A stretch of DNA of 64,000 nucleotides from Piscinibacter sp. HJYY11 (lineage in GTDB: Bacteria; Pseudomonadota; Gammaproteobacteria; Burkholderiales; Burkholderiaceae_C), in contig NZ_JAERQZ010000001.1 of assembly GCF_016735515.1 (NCBI RefSeq), forward strand, positions 124,001 through 188,000, read 5' to 3'. A program made the translations under genes and the position numbers. Of this stretch, positions 42,766 through 51,606 are shown one piece after another. Each line of letters opens with the position of its first letter. The stretch's first letter is position 1. The notes beneath the pieces are model-generated. The model searched no databases, was not told the DNA's origin, and saw only the letters and a list, made by a program, of their open reading frames with translations.

Positions 42766-43762
42766 CCGGCGGCAGCAGCAACCAACCCAGCGGCGGCAGG
42801 CGTCGCGCGCCATCCCACACCAGGAGCGGCAGCACAAGTCCTGCCGTCACCGCGAGGGCAGAGGCACCTAAGTCGCTCATGCCCCTGGCCTGTAGCACCG
42901 TCAGCACCTTCGTTTGGATGGGGTGGTGAAACATCAGGATGAAGAGCGACGCCGACCCGAGCGTGCTGAACAGGCGTGACGGCGGGCCCGCGTTCTGCAG
43001 ACGCGAGGCCAGGGTCAGCACAAGGTAGACGCCGCAGCCGGCTTCGGCGGTGTTGACGAGCAGGTCGTCGTAGACGCGCATGTTGAGGTCCATTCGCGCA
43101 TCGAACGCCAGATTGAGCATGACGAAGACCGCCATCGCGACGGCGCAGTGCAGCGTGCGGAACCGTGCCGCGAAGATCCGGTCGCGCAGGTGCCAGCCGG
43201 CCAGCATGAACGGAACCGAGATCGGCAGCAGGTCGGCGCTCCACGGGAGCTCGGGCAGCCGGCCGATGGCGAACACGCCCCCCGCGAGCAGCGTGCTGCA
43301 CAGCGGCACCATGAGCTGCGGCCGACCGGCCAGCGCCTTGAGCAGCAGCAGGCCCGTGCACGAGGCGATGAAGAGATGCGGCAGGTACCACATCGGCGTC
43401 CACATGAGGGTGGCGCCGGTGCCGTACAGCACGCCGCCGAAGAGCTCCCCCGCGCCGACCGGTGCAATCATTCCGTGCGTTCCGGCCAGCCACTTCGCCG
43501 CCGCCACTAGCAGCGCCACGACGAAGCAGGGCTTCAGGATGGCGTGGAATCGCGAGACGGCGAATCGGCGCATGTCATCGGAAGGCCGCAGAAACGCCCC
43601 GGACAGCACGAAGAACAGGGGCATGTGGAAGGAGAAGATCATCCAGCCCGGCCAGCCCCAGCCGCCGACGGTGCGGTCGTGGCCCAGCACGACGAGCACG
43701 ATGCCGAGGCCCTTGGCGATGTCGATGGCGGTGTGGCGGCTCTGCATGACCGGCCTGCTCAT
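42668..43762 (-). CDS. Acyltransferase-3 family membrane protein
   Basis: A 364-residue inner-membrane protein with about ten helices, starting at ATG 43762, overlapping the preceding stop (ATGA). It has the family features DIAKGLGIVLVVLGHDRTVG (the R/H-containing first helix end) and MIFSFHMPLFFVLSGAFLRP. These enzymes O-acylate sugars on the periplasmic side, and in this neighbourhood an exopolysaccharide residue is the likely target. The last 35 residues are a hydrophilic Ser/Ala/Pro tail encoded antisense to the methyltransferase. Confidence 0.85.
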   Translation of the reverse strand: MSRPVMQSRHTAIDIAKGLGIVLVVLGHDRTVGGWGWPGWMIFSFHMPLFFVLSGAFLRPSDDMRRFAVSRFHAILKPCFVVALLVAAAKWLAGTHGMIAPVGAGELFGGVLYGTGATLMWTPMWYLPHLFIASCTGLLLLKALAGRPQLMVPLCSTLLAGGVFAIGRLPELPWSADLLPISVPFMLAGWHLRDRIFAARFRTLHCAVAMAVFVMLNLAFDARMDLNMRVYDDLLVNTAEAGCGVYLVLTLASRLQNAGPPSRLFSTLGSASLFILMFHHPIQTKVLTVLQARGMSDLGASALAVTAGLVLPLLVWDGARRLPPLGWLLLPPVRAPHAPTSASPAQTSECARQSQSEAPQARTP

Positions 43763-46119
43763 TGCAGCGTGATGGTGCTGCCAGCCGTGCCCTGGCCGCG
43801 CAGGTCCTGCACATCGTTCCAGCCATCGATGCGCCAGCGGTGCAGGCCGCCATGCGATGACTCTTCGTTGTGATAGAGGTAGAGCCGGTCGCCCGCGCGC
43901 ACGAGCGAGGGCGTGAAGGCGTTGCCGCTCACGCCTGCAAGGTCGGGCGGGGGAAGCCGGGTCGAGGGCGTGCCGAACTGTCCGAAGAAGAGGCCGCTCT
44001 CGTCGAAGTGCATGAACTGGTTCGCCTGGCCGACGTTGTTCGTCTGCAGGTCGCGGTAGAACTCGCCGTGGTAGCCGTAGACGATGTGGCGGCCATGCGC
44101 GAGCACCGCGTTGCCGCCGTATTGCAGCCAGCCGTCCACCGCCTTGGTCTGGTAGGTGCCTTTGCCATCCAGCGGCCCGGTGGGGCTCGCCTGCCACAGC
44201 CAGTCGCTGCCGTTCAGTCGTGCGCCGCCGAGGTGGAAGCCTTCATTGCCGGTGATCGACGGGTCAAGGTAGACGACCACGCCGCCGCCGGTCAGGGGGT
44301 AGCGCGGCGGCAGCCCCATCGTCGAGTGTCGTGTGTAAGGAGTGCCGCTGAGCACGGGGACGCTCGCCATGACCACCGGCTCGCTGGCCCAGGTGGGATT
44401 GCCCTGCGGGTCGAACCCCGTCAGCGGGCGGCGCAAGACCACCTGCGTCCTGTCGCCCGTGATCGCATGACCAAGGTCGCCGTTCTCATACATCACCGGG
44501 TGGAAGGCTCGCGGCAGTGGTGTGCCGAGCGGCCGCACCACGCGCAGAGGGCCGCTGGGCGGCAGTTCGACCACCACATACTGATCGAAGGCTCGCACCA
44601 TGCCGTAGGTACGTCCGTTGCGAAGCGTCTCCACGGTGCTCAGGCCGCCATAGAGCGCGTTGAACGCATGCTTGTCGTCGAGTGCTGGCGGCAGGCCACC
44701 CAACCAGTTGCGCACCAGGCGCCACGAGGTGCTGCCGGGTTCCCACGGCCCGTCGACCTGCGCCTCGAACTCGAGGAAGTTGGCGAACACGCGACGTGGG
44801 TTCTGGTGGTCGACTGCCGAGAGGTAGAACCCCGGGAGGTAGGCGACCTGCTCGTCGCTGCGGCCGACCGTCATGCCGTTGAGCGGGAAGCGCAGCAGGC
44901 GGTTGTTGCAATGGTCGATCACCCAGAGCTTGCCGTCGGCGGTTTGCGCCATGCCCGTCTGTTCGGTATGCGCTGGGCCGCGGAAGCAGAGCTTGTCGGG
45001 CTCGACCTGCGGGTCGGCGGAATAGCCGCCGTGGCGCCCGAGCATGAGGCCGGGGCGGCCGTCGCGGTTAAATTGGCGCACCTGCTGGCGCTCCCCGCCG
45101 TCGGCCACCCAGAGGTGCTCGCTGTCGGGCGCCGCGGCCACCGCGATTGGTTTTGCAAGGCCGGTGACCGTGGCGACAAGCTGCGGATTGCGATCCACAC
45201 CGGCGTAGCGCCGCACCACGCGGCCCGAGATCACCCACAGGTCGCCGGCCGGCGTGAATGCCAGCTGGTTCAAGGCCTTGGCATTGAGCGGCACGGCGAT
45301 CTGGCCGATGCGCGCGCCGCTCGTCTTGTCGAAAAGCCGCACCATGCCCTGCGCGGCGTGGGCGACGGCCAGCACACGACCCTGGCGCTGCACGGCGAGG
45401 CCTGTGGGGCCGTTGCCGTCCTGCGTCTCGACGTCGATCACGCTCTGGTAGCTCTGCTCGGGCTCGCAGGGCGGCTTGTTGTAGCGGTAGAAGAGGCACA
45501 CCGGCTGGCCTTGCGTGAACACGGCTGGTCGCAAGGGGCTCAGGTCGTAGACGCCGACGAAGGTGGTGCGCGAGAGTCCACCGGTGTTGGCCCAGTACAG
45601 GCGGTGCCCGTCCGAGGCCAGCATCGAGATGGAGGCGAAGGTGTCCTTGCTGCCCAGCGGGCGGGTGTCGAGCTGCGGCGCGGCCAGCGCGAATCCGTGG
45701 ATGCCAGGCTGCTGCTCGTTGTAGCCGACCGCGTAGTAGGCATGGTCGCCTTCGACGACGATGCTCTGCGGCGGCTGGTACGCCCGGTGCCGCTGCGCGA
45801 TCGTGCCGAGCGAGGTGTTGCCGATCACGCCTTCCCACACGTAGCGGATCTGGTGGTGCACGAGGCGCATCTCGTAGCGGGCGTCCGGAGCCGGGCGCTT
45901 CATGTCATCGAGCCCGTCCCAGCTTCGCTCATGGCGGCCCTTGGGCAATGCGTCGCCGCGCCACAGTGTGCGCACCAGTCGGCCCTGCAGGTCGTAGACG
46001 CCGGCGCTCGTGGTGGCCGCGCTCGGCAGCTCGAACGACAGGCGCGTGCTTGTTTGCGACCACGCCAGCGGCGCAAGGCAGACTGCTGCGAGCAGCCCCG
46101 CCGCGCGCAGCTCAGGCAT
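43759..46119 (-). CDS. Secreted beta-propeller-like protein with FlgD-type Ig domain
   Basis: A 786-residue protein with a signal peptide (AAGLLAAVCLAPLAWSQ). Residues about 25-95 match a FlgD/Ig-like fold (AGVYDLQGRLVRTLWRGDAL, RHERSWDGLDD). The rest is a series of NHL/WD-like blades (GDLWVISGRVVRRYAGVDRN, DSEHLWVADGGERQQVRQFN, DGKLWVIDHCNNRLLRFPLN) followed by a beta-rich C-terminal region. No catalytic motif is apparent. It overlaps its neighbours by 8 and 4 bases between a glycosyltransferase and an acyltransferase, suggesting a role in or on the polysaccharide (binding, modification or anchoring). Not recognised as a named family. Confidence 0.62.
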   Translation of the reverse strand: MPELRAAGLLAAVCLAPLAWSQTSTRLSFELPSAATTSAGVYDLQGRLVRTLWRGDALPKGRHERSWDGLDDMKRPAPDARYEMRLVHHQIRYVWEGVIGNTSLGTIAQRHRAYQPPQSIVVEGDHAYYAVGYNEQQPGIHGFALAAPQLDTRPLGSKDTFASISMLASDGHRLYWANTGGLSRTTFVGVYDLSPLRPAVFTQGQPVCLFYRYNKPPCEPEQSYQSVIDVETQDGNGPTGLAVQRQGRVLAVAHAAQGMVRLFDKTSGARIGQIAVPLNAKALNQLAFTPAGDLWVISGRVVRRYAGVDRNPQLVATVTGLAKPIAVAAAPDSEHLWVADGGERQQVRQFNRDGRPGLMLGRHGGYSADPQVEPDKLCFRGPAHTEQTGMAQTADGKLWVIDHCNNRLLRFPLNGMTVGRSDEQVAYLPGFYLSAVDHQNPRRVFANFLEFEAQVDGPWEPGSTSWRLVRNWLGGLPPALDDKHAFNALYGGLSTVETLRNGRTYGMVRAFDQYVVVELPPSGPLRVVRPLGTPLPRAFHPVMYENGDLGHAITGDRTQVVLRRPLTGFDPQGNPTWASEPVVMASVPVLSGTPYTRHSTMGLPPRYPLTGGGVVVYLDPSITGNEGFHLGGARLNGSDWLWQASPTGPLDGKGTYQTKAVDGWLQYGGNAVLAHGRHIVYGYHGEFYRDLQTNNVGQANQFMHFDESGLFFGQFGTPSTRLPPPDLAGVSGNAFTPSLVRAGDRLYLYHNEESSHGGLHRWRIDGWNDVQDLRGQGTAGSTITLQ

Positions 46120-47416
46120 GCGCCACGCGCAGTGCCGGCGCGTGCGGCCGCGGCATCAGGCCCGCGAGCAGGCCCTGCACCTTGGCGGTGTAGGCGCCCC
46201 AGCTGAACTCCTGCGCGCGACGGATCGCATGCCGGCCCATCGCGATGCGCAGGTCGGGGTCGCGGTAGAGGCGCTCCAGGCGGTCACAGATCGCTTCTTC
46301 ATCCCGCGTGGGCACGACGAAGCCTTCGATGCCGTCGCGAACCAGGTCGCCCGGGCCGTTGGCCGTCACGATGACGGGCAGGCCGCAGGCCATCGCTTCG
46401 AGCACCACCAGGCCCATGCCTTCGACCAGCGTGGGCAGCACGAACACATCGGAGTTGCGGTACATCTCGGCCAGCGCGGGGCGGGTCTGGTGGGGCATGT
46501 GCCTGAAGTGGCTGGCATAGGGGCGCAGCGGCCCGTCGCCGCCGACGAGCGCGCCCACCATCGTGAGCTGCGTGTCGCGGCGGGCGAACTTGCGATAGCC
46601 GCGCAGCAGGTACGCGATGCCCTTGCGTTGCGTCAGCTGGCCGGCGTAGATCACGTTGAAGCTGCTCTTGCGGTGGCGCGGGCGGCCCGGGGTGAAGGTC
46701 TGCAGGTCGACGCCGTAGGGAATCACCTGCAGCTTGCGGCGCTCGATGCCTTCGGCCACGAAGGTGTCGGCGGCGTAGGTGGAGCCGAGCAGGATGGCGT
46801 CGGCCTGTGCGATCTCGGCGTCGAGCCGCTCCTCGTGGCCGACCGGCCAGTCGTCGAAGTCCGGCCACGTGCTGGCGAAGAGCGGCTCCCGTTCGTTCTC
46901 CTCGAGGCGCTCCTTGCGCCGGGAGCGGTGATGCGAGACCGGGTAGTTGAGCACCGCGGCACCACCGCCGCGCTGGCGCAGCGCGTCGAAGGCGGGCAGT
47001 GCGAAGCCCTCGTAGGCCACCACACAGTCGATGCCGTCGACATGGCGGCAGGCGGCCTGCGCCACCGATTCGCGCACCGACTTGTAGAGCGTGGTGGTGA
47101 GCTGGTGCTTGGTGCTGACCGCGAGACCCGGCATGCGGCCGATGGTGGCGGCCAGCACGTCGGGCAGCACGCCGGCTTCATGCGTGAGGCGGGCGAGCCG
47201 AGGGTCGGTGATGCGGCGCCGGCCGAAGGTGGTGCTGTAGGCGCGGCCCGCCATCGGCAGGGCGGCCAGCGCGCGCTCCCAGGCGCGGCCCTTGTTGACG
47301 TAGGGGCGCACATAGGCATCGAGCGAGCCGTTGGCAGCCAGGGCGACGGCGAGCTGGTTCAGCTCAGGGGCGTTGAAGTTAACGACCAAGGTACGGGGAG
47401 CGTGGGCGTGCGGCAT
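46112..47416 (-). CDS. GT4-family glycosyltransferase
   Basis: A 434-residue protein starting at ATG 47416, first gene of a three-gene minus-strand unit. The N-terminal half has the acceptor-side region VVNFNAPELNQLAVALAANG; the C-terminal half has IYAGQLTQRKGIAYLLRGYR and FVLPTLVEGMGLVVLEAMAC with the E-x7-E motif, and VIPYGVDLQTFTPG as in GT4 enzymes. A typical retaining glycosyltransferase of an exopolysaccharide cluster. The specific sugar cannot be read. Confidence 0.88.
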   Translation of the reverse strand: MPHAHAPRTLVVNFNAPELNQLAVALAANGSLDAYVRPYVNKGRAWERALAALPMAGRAYSTTFGRRRITDPRLARLTHEAGVLPDVLAATIGRMPGLAVSTKHQLTTTLYKSVRESVAQAACRHVDGIDCVVAYEGFALPAFDALRQRGGGAAVLNYPVSHHRSRRKERLEENEREPLFASTWPDFDDWPVGHEERLDAEIAQADAILLGSTYAADTFVAEGIERRKLQVIPYGVDLQTFTPGRPRHRKSSFNVIYAGQLTQRKGIAYLLRGYRKFARRDTQLTMVGALVGGDGPLRPYASHFRHMPHQTRPALAEMYRNSDVFVLPTLVEGMGLVVLEAMACGLPVIVTANGPGDLVRDGIEGFVVPTRDEEAICDRLERLYRDPDLRIAMGRHAIRRAQEFSWGAYTAKVQGLLAGLMPRPHAPALRVAHA

Positions 47417-47552
47417 GCAGCCATGCTAGGCAGGGTTTGTGACCGTTCGACGCATCCAGACACGGCCCGCGAGCGGCACGCCGTGACGCCAAACTGCAAC
47501 ATTCACCACCTAGAGTGAGCGGTCTCGGGTGGCAGCCGTGCCGCCGCTCAAC

Positions 47553-49100
47553 ATGACTTCAATCGCACGTCCTGCCTTTCTGCGAGGCCGCGGCCCCGCG
47601 CCGGCGGCGGCTGTGGTGCAGCCCGCGGCGGTGGGCCTTCCGGCGCCGCGTGAACGTGGCCGGCGACAGGTTGTCGCGGTCATCATGGTGGTGTACCTGC
47701 TGGCAATCTTTGAAGGCGCGCTGCGCAAGTACGTGGCGCCGCAGTACAGCCAGTACATCTATTTCATCCGCGACCCGGTGGTCGTCTGCGCCTACCTGCT
47801 GGCAACTCGTCACGCGCTGTGGCCGCGCGGCGAGCGCCTTTTCACCATCGGCGTGGCGATGGGCGGTGTGGGTGTGCTGCTGGTGATGGTGCAGACGGCC
47901 ACCGGCGGCACCACCGACCTGCGCCTGCTGCTCGGTGCCTACGGCTGGCGCAGCTACTTCCTCTACGTGCCACTGGCCTTCCTGGTGGCCGAGCAGTTCA
48001 CGCATGAAGACCTTCGGCGCTTCGCGCGCCTGACCTTGATCCTCTCGATCCCGATGGCGGTGCTGGCGGTGGCGCAGTTCATGTCGCCGCTCAACGCGCC
48101 CATCAACGTCGGCACCGCCGAGGAGAAGGAGCTTCAGTTCCAGGGCATGAACATCAACGGCACCCGGGTGCGCGCGACGGGCACCTTCTCGTCGAACGCG
48201 GGGCTGCAGCAATTCATCGGCACTGCGCTCGCGATCGCGATCGCCGCGCTGCTGCAGCCGGCGAAGCGCCGGCTGGCACCGCTGCCGGTGGTGCTGGTCG
48301 CGATTGCAGCGCTGCTCACCTCGGTCGCCTTCAGCGGCAGCCGCGGCACCGTGATGCTCAGTGGCCTGCTGGCCCTCGTTGCCGTGGCCATCGGCGTGGT
48401 TGGCCACGGGTCGATGCGGGCCAAGGCGCTCACCATTCCGCTGTGTGTGGCGGGTGGGGCCGTGCTGCTCGCGCCGATGCTCTTCCCCGACGCCATCCAG
48501 GCCTTCATCGACCGCTGGAACCACGCCTCCAAATTCGAAAGTGCCAACATCGAAGGCGGCGTATGGGGCCGGGCGCTGATGCCGCTCTTCGACTTCGTCC
48601 GCCTCGTGGGCGACGTGCCGATCTTCGGCTACGGCCTCGGCTATGGCGGCAACGCCAGCATCCTCATGCGTGCCACCATCGACGGGGTGGTGGTGGGCAT
48701 CCTCGCCGAGGTCGACTTCAGCCGCCACATGGTCGACCTCGGGCCGCTGGTCGGCGGGGCCTACATCCTCTTCCGTTTCGCGGTCACGGCCTGGGCAGGG
48801 CGCCAGGTGCTGGCCGCCACGCGGCATGCCGGCGACCCGCTGCCGATGATGCTCTTCGGCTACGCGGGCTACACCATCGTGCTGGGCCAGATCGCCGGGC
48901 ACGGCTCCATCAACGTGTACGGGTGGCTCTTCATCGGGCTGAGCGTGGCGGCCGCCCGCGCGGCGTTGAGGCAGCCGAAGCGGGTGGTCCTGCCCGCATC
49001 CGGGGCCGCGCCTGCATCTTCGGCTCCGCCGCCGCCCGGCCTGCGGGCACCGCGCCCCCGGGCGCCGCGGGAGCTGGTCGACGGGCGGCGGTCATGCTGA
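47553..49100 (+). CDS. O-antigen ligase/Wzy polymerase-like membrane protein
   Basis: A 515-residue polytopic membrane protein. ATG 47553 is used; an in-frame GTG at 47529 would add 8 residues, and neither has a strong ribosome site. The N-terminal 40 residues are Pro/Ala-rich, then about ten helices (VVAVIMVVYLLAIFEGAL, LTSVAFSGSRGTVMLSGLLA). The periplasmic loop at about 300-390 includes NHASKFESANIEGGVWGRAL and IFGYGLGYGGNAS, as in O-antigen ligase/polymerase proteins. The C-terminus is Pro/Ala-rich and cytoplasmic. It overlaps the flippase gene by 7 bases. It should polymerise or ligate repeat units in the periplasm. Confidence 0.82.
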   Translation: MTSIARPAFLRGRGPAPAAAVVQPAAVGLPAPRERGRRQVVAVIMVVYLLAIFEGALRKYVAPQYSQYIYFIRDPVVVCAYLLATRHALWPRGERLFTIGVAMGGVGVLLVMVQTATGGTTDLRLLLGAYGWRSYFLYVPLAFLVAEQFTHEDLRRFARLTLILSIPMAVLAVAQFMSPLNAPINVGTAEEKELQFQGMNINGTRVRATGTFSSNAGLQQFIGTALAIAIAALLQPAKRRLAPLPVVLVAIAALLTSVAFSGSRGTVMLSGLLALVAVAIGVVGHGSMRAKALTIPLCVAGGAVLLAPMLFPDAIQAFIDRWNHASKFESANIEGGVWGRALMPLFDFVRLVGDVPIFGYGLGYGGNASILMRATIDGVVVGILAEVDFSRHMVDLGPLVGGAYILFRFAVTAWAGRQVLAATRHAGDPLPMMLFGYAGYTIVLGQIAGHGSINVYGWLFIGLSVAAARAALRQPKRVVLPASGAAPASSAPPPPGLRAPRPRAPRELVDGRRSC

Positions 49101-50371
49101 TCACCCGCGCCCGCCTCGCGCGGCTGGGCAGCGTGGCGAGCACGCAGGTGCTGGTGCAGGCCATAGGCTTCCTCGCCGGCATCGTGCTCGTGCGCCACAT
49201 GGCCCAGGCCGAGTACGGCTACTACACGCTCGCGGTGAGCATGGTGAGCATTGCCATCATCCTGAGCGACCTCGGCCTTGCCACGGCGGTGATGGCGATC
49301 GGCGGCGCCGTCGCATCCGAGCGCAAAACGCTCGGGCGCCTGATCGTCGATGCCGACAAGGTGCACCGGCGGCTCACCTGGGTGTCGCTTGTCGTGCTCG
49401 TGCCGTGCTTCGCCTTCCTGCTGGCGCGCCAGCACGCGCCGCTGTGGCAGGTGGCGGTGCTCACGCTCGTGATCGTGGTGACGGCCGTGTTCACCGCGCG
49501 AGGCGGCATGGCGTTGTCGATCGCGCGGGTGCTGGGGCACCTGGGTGTGCAGCAGAAGCTGGACCTGGGCATCAACCTCGCGAAACTCGGGCTGCTGATG
49601 GTGGCGGTGTTCGTGGCGCTCGACGCCATCATCGCCTGCCTCGTGAACCTTGCAGCGGCAGCGGTCTATGCGCTCGTGCTGCGCCGGTATCTGAAGCAGC
49701 AGCTCGACCTGCCGCCCGCACCGCCGGGCGAGCACAAGCCGGCGCTCGAGCGCCATGTGCGCCGGCAGGCGCCCAACTCGATCTACTTCGTGCTGAGCAG
49801 CCAGCTGGCGCTGTGGCTCATCGGCGTGTTCGGCAGTGCGGAGCGCGTGGCCGAGGCCGGGGCGTTGGGGCGGCTGGCGGCGCTCTTCACCGTGATCACC
49901 GCGGTGTCGGCCTCGCTCGTGCTGCCGTACTTCGCCCGGCGCGACAGCGCCGCGGAGCTGGCCGCTGGCTTTGCGGGCGTCAACCTGTTCTACGGCATGC
50001 TGCTGATGCTGCTGGTGGCCGCCGGCATGCTGATGCCGCAGCCCATTCTGTGGGTGCTGGGCGGCCACTACGCGGGCCTGCACGACGAACTGGTGTGGAT
50101 GCTGCTCGCCAGCGCCCTCACCGCCTGGGGCGGGGCCATCTACACCATCGGCTGCGCACGCGGCTGGGTGATGCCGGGCTGGCTGGGCATCTCGACCGGC
50201 ATGCTGGCCACCGTGGTGGCCGCGGCCCTGGTCGACGTGTCGACCGTGCGCGGCAGCTTCATGATCAACGCCAGCACAGGCCTCGTGAGCACGGTGGTCG
50301 CGCTGGGCTATTTCTCCACCCAGCTGAGGCGACATGCACTCGGCGCGACTCCTGCCAGGGCGACACCGTGA
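49094..50371 (+). CDS. Wzx-type oligosaccharide flippase
   Basis: A 425-residue inner-membrane protein with about 12 helices, starting at ATG 49094, overlapping the polymerase stop. It begins with a family-like region (LGSVASTQVLVQAIGFLAGI and ILSDLGLATAVMAIGG). Wzx proteins of the MOP superfamily move lipid-linked repeat units across the inner membrane. Neighbouring genes are polymerase-like and glycosyltransferase, completing a Wzx/Wzy route with the export unit at 21.5-26 kb. No initiating phosphoglycosyltransferase was found in the window. Confidence 0.88.
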   Translation: MLITRARLARLGSVASTQVLVQAIGFLAGIVLVRHMAQAEYGYYTLAVSMVSIAIILSDLGLATAVMAIGGAVASERKTLGRLIVDADKVHRRLTWVSLVVLVPCFAFLLARQHAPLWQVAVLTLVIVVTAVFTARGGMALSIARVLGHLGVQQKLDLGINLAKLGLLMVAVFVALDAIIACLVNLAAAAVYALVLRRYLKQQLDLPPAPPGEHKPALERHVRRQAPNSIYFVLSSQLALWLIGVFGSAERVAEAGALGRLAALFTVITAVSASLVLPYFARRDSAAELAAGFAGVNLFYGMLLMLLVAAGMLMPQPILWVLGGHYAGLHDELVWMLLASALTAWGGAIYTIGCARGWVMPGWLGISTGMLATVVAAALVDVSTVRGSFMINASTGLVSTVVALGYFSTQLRRHALGATPARATP

Positions 50372-51606
50372 GACTCGTGCTCTACACCCACCCCGCGTTC
50401 CTCGGCTCGCACAGCCAGGCCCATTTCGCCCGCATGCTGACCGAGGCGTACCGCGCGCGCGGCCACAGCGTGGAGCTGCGCCAGCCTGAGCCTGTGCTGC
50501 AGGCGCGTGTGCCGCGCGGCACCGGTTCGAAGTGGGCGGGGTACGTGGACCAGTACCTGTTGTTTCCTCAGCGCATCCGCGCCGATCTGCGTCGTGACCC
50601 GCCGCACACGCTCTACGTCTTCTGCGACCAGGCGCTCGGCCCCTGGATGCCGCTCGTGGCGCACCGGCCGCATGTGGTGCACTGCCACGATCTGCTCGCA
50701 CTGCGCTCGGCGCTCGGCGACATCGCCGAGAACCCGACCTCGTTCACCGGCCGCGTCTACCAGCGCTACATCCGCCGCGGCTTCCAGCATGCGCGGCATT
50801 TCATCTCGATCTCGCAGAAGTCGCGCGCCGACCTGCACCGATACGGCGAGGTCTTGCCCGTCACCTCGGAAGTCGTCTACAACGGCTTGAACCACCCCTA
50901 CGTGCCGCAGGAGGAGGCGGTGGCCTTGCAGACGCTGAGCAACGCCGGCCTGCCGGCCAGCGAGGCGGGCTACCTGCTGCATGTGGGGGGTGGCCAGTGG
51001 TACAAGAACAGCGTCGGTGTGGTGCGGCTCTATGGCGTGCATGCCGCCGAAGAGGTCGCCGCCGGCCGGTGTCCGCTGCCATTGTGGATGGTGAGCCCGC
51101 CGCCCGATGCGCGACTGCAGGCCGCCATCGCCATGTTGCCGCCGCAGGCCGAGGTGCGTTTCTTCAGCGGACTGTCCACGCAGGTGCTGGAAGCGCTTTA
51201 TTCGCATGCCCGGGTGATGCTCTTTCCGAGCCTGGCCGAAGGCTTCGGCTGGCCCATCGTCGAGGCCCAGGCTTGCGGATGCCCTGTCATCACCACGGAT
51301 GAGGCGCCGATGACCGAGGTGGGCGGTGATGCATGCACCTACCTGCCGCGCCTCAGGTCGACCGACGACCTTGCGGTCGCGGCCTGGGCGTTGCACGGCG
51401 CCGGCGTCCTGCGCAGCGTGCTCGGCCGTAGCCTGCAGAAGCGCGAGCGCGTGCGCGCGGCCGGACTGGCTCATGCCGCCCGTTTCTCGGCCGAGGCGGC
51501 CATCGAGGCCTATCTCGCCGTCTACCAGCACGTGCTCTCGCTGGAGAGCCTCAGGCAGCCGTCACCCCAGGAGGAGTCTCATGACCGGATCACCATGTCG
51601 CCTTGA
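50368..51606 (+). CDS. GT4-family glycosyltransferase
   Basis: A 412-residue protein with a GTG start overlapping the flippase TGA (GTGA). It carries the N-terminal RLVLYTHPAFLGSHSQAHFA, a middle VVHCHDLLALRSALGDIAE, and the C-terminal LFPSLAEGFGWPIVEAQACG with the E-x7-E motif, and HVGGGQWYKNSVGVVRLYG near the donor site. A retaining glycosyltransferase of the polysaccharide unit. The SGNH gene begins inside its last 26 bases. Confidence 0.88.
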   Translation: MRLVLYTHPAFLGSHSQAHFARMLTEAYRARGHSVELRQPEPVLQARVPRGTGSKWAGYVDQYLLFPQRIRADLRRDPPHTLYVFCDQALGPWMPLVAHRPHVVHCHDLLALRSALGDIAENPTSFTGRVYQRYIRRGFQHARHFISISQKSRADLHRYGEVLPVTSEVVYNGLNHPYVPQEEAVALQTLSNAGLPASEAGYLLHVGGGQWYKNSVGVVRLYGVHAAEEVAAGRCPLPLWMVSPPPDARLQAAIAMLPPQAEVRFFSGLSTQVLEALYSHARVMLFPSLAEGFGWPIVEAQACGCPVITTDEAPMTEVGGDACTYLPRLRSTDDLAVAAWALHGAGVLRSVLGRSLQKRERVRAAGLAHAARFSAEAAIEAYLAVYQHVLSLESLRQPSPQEESHDRITMSP

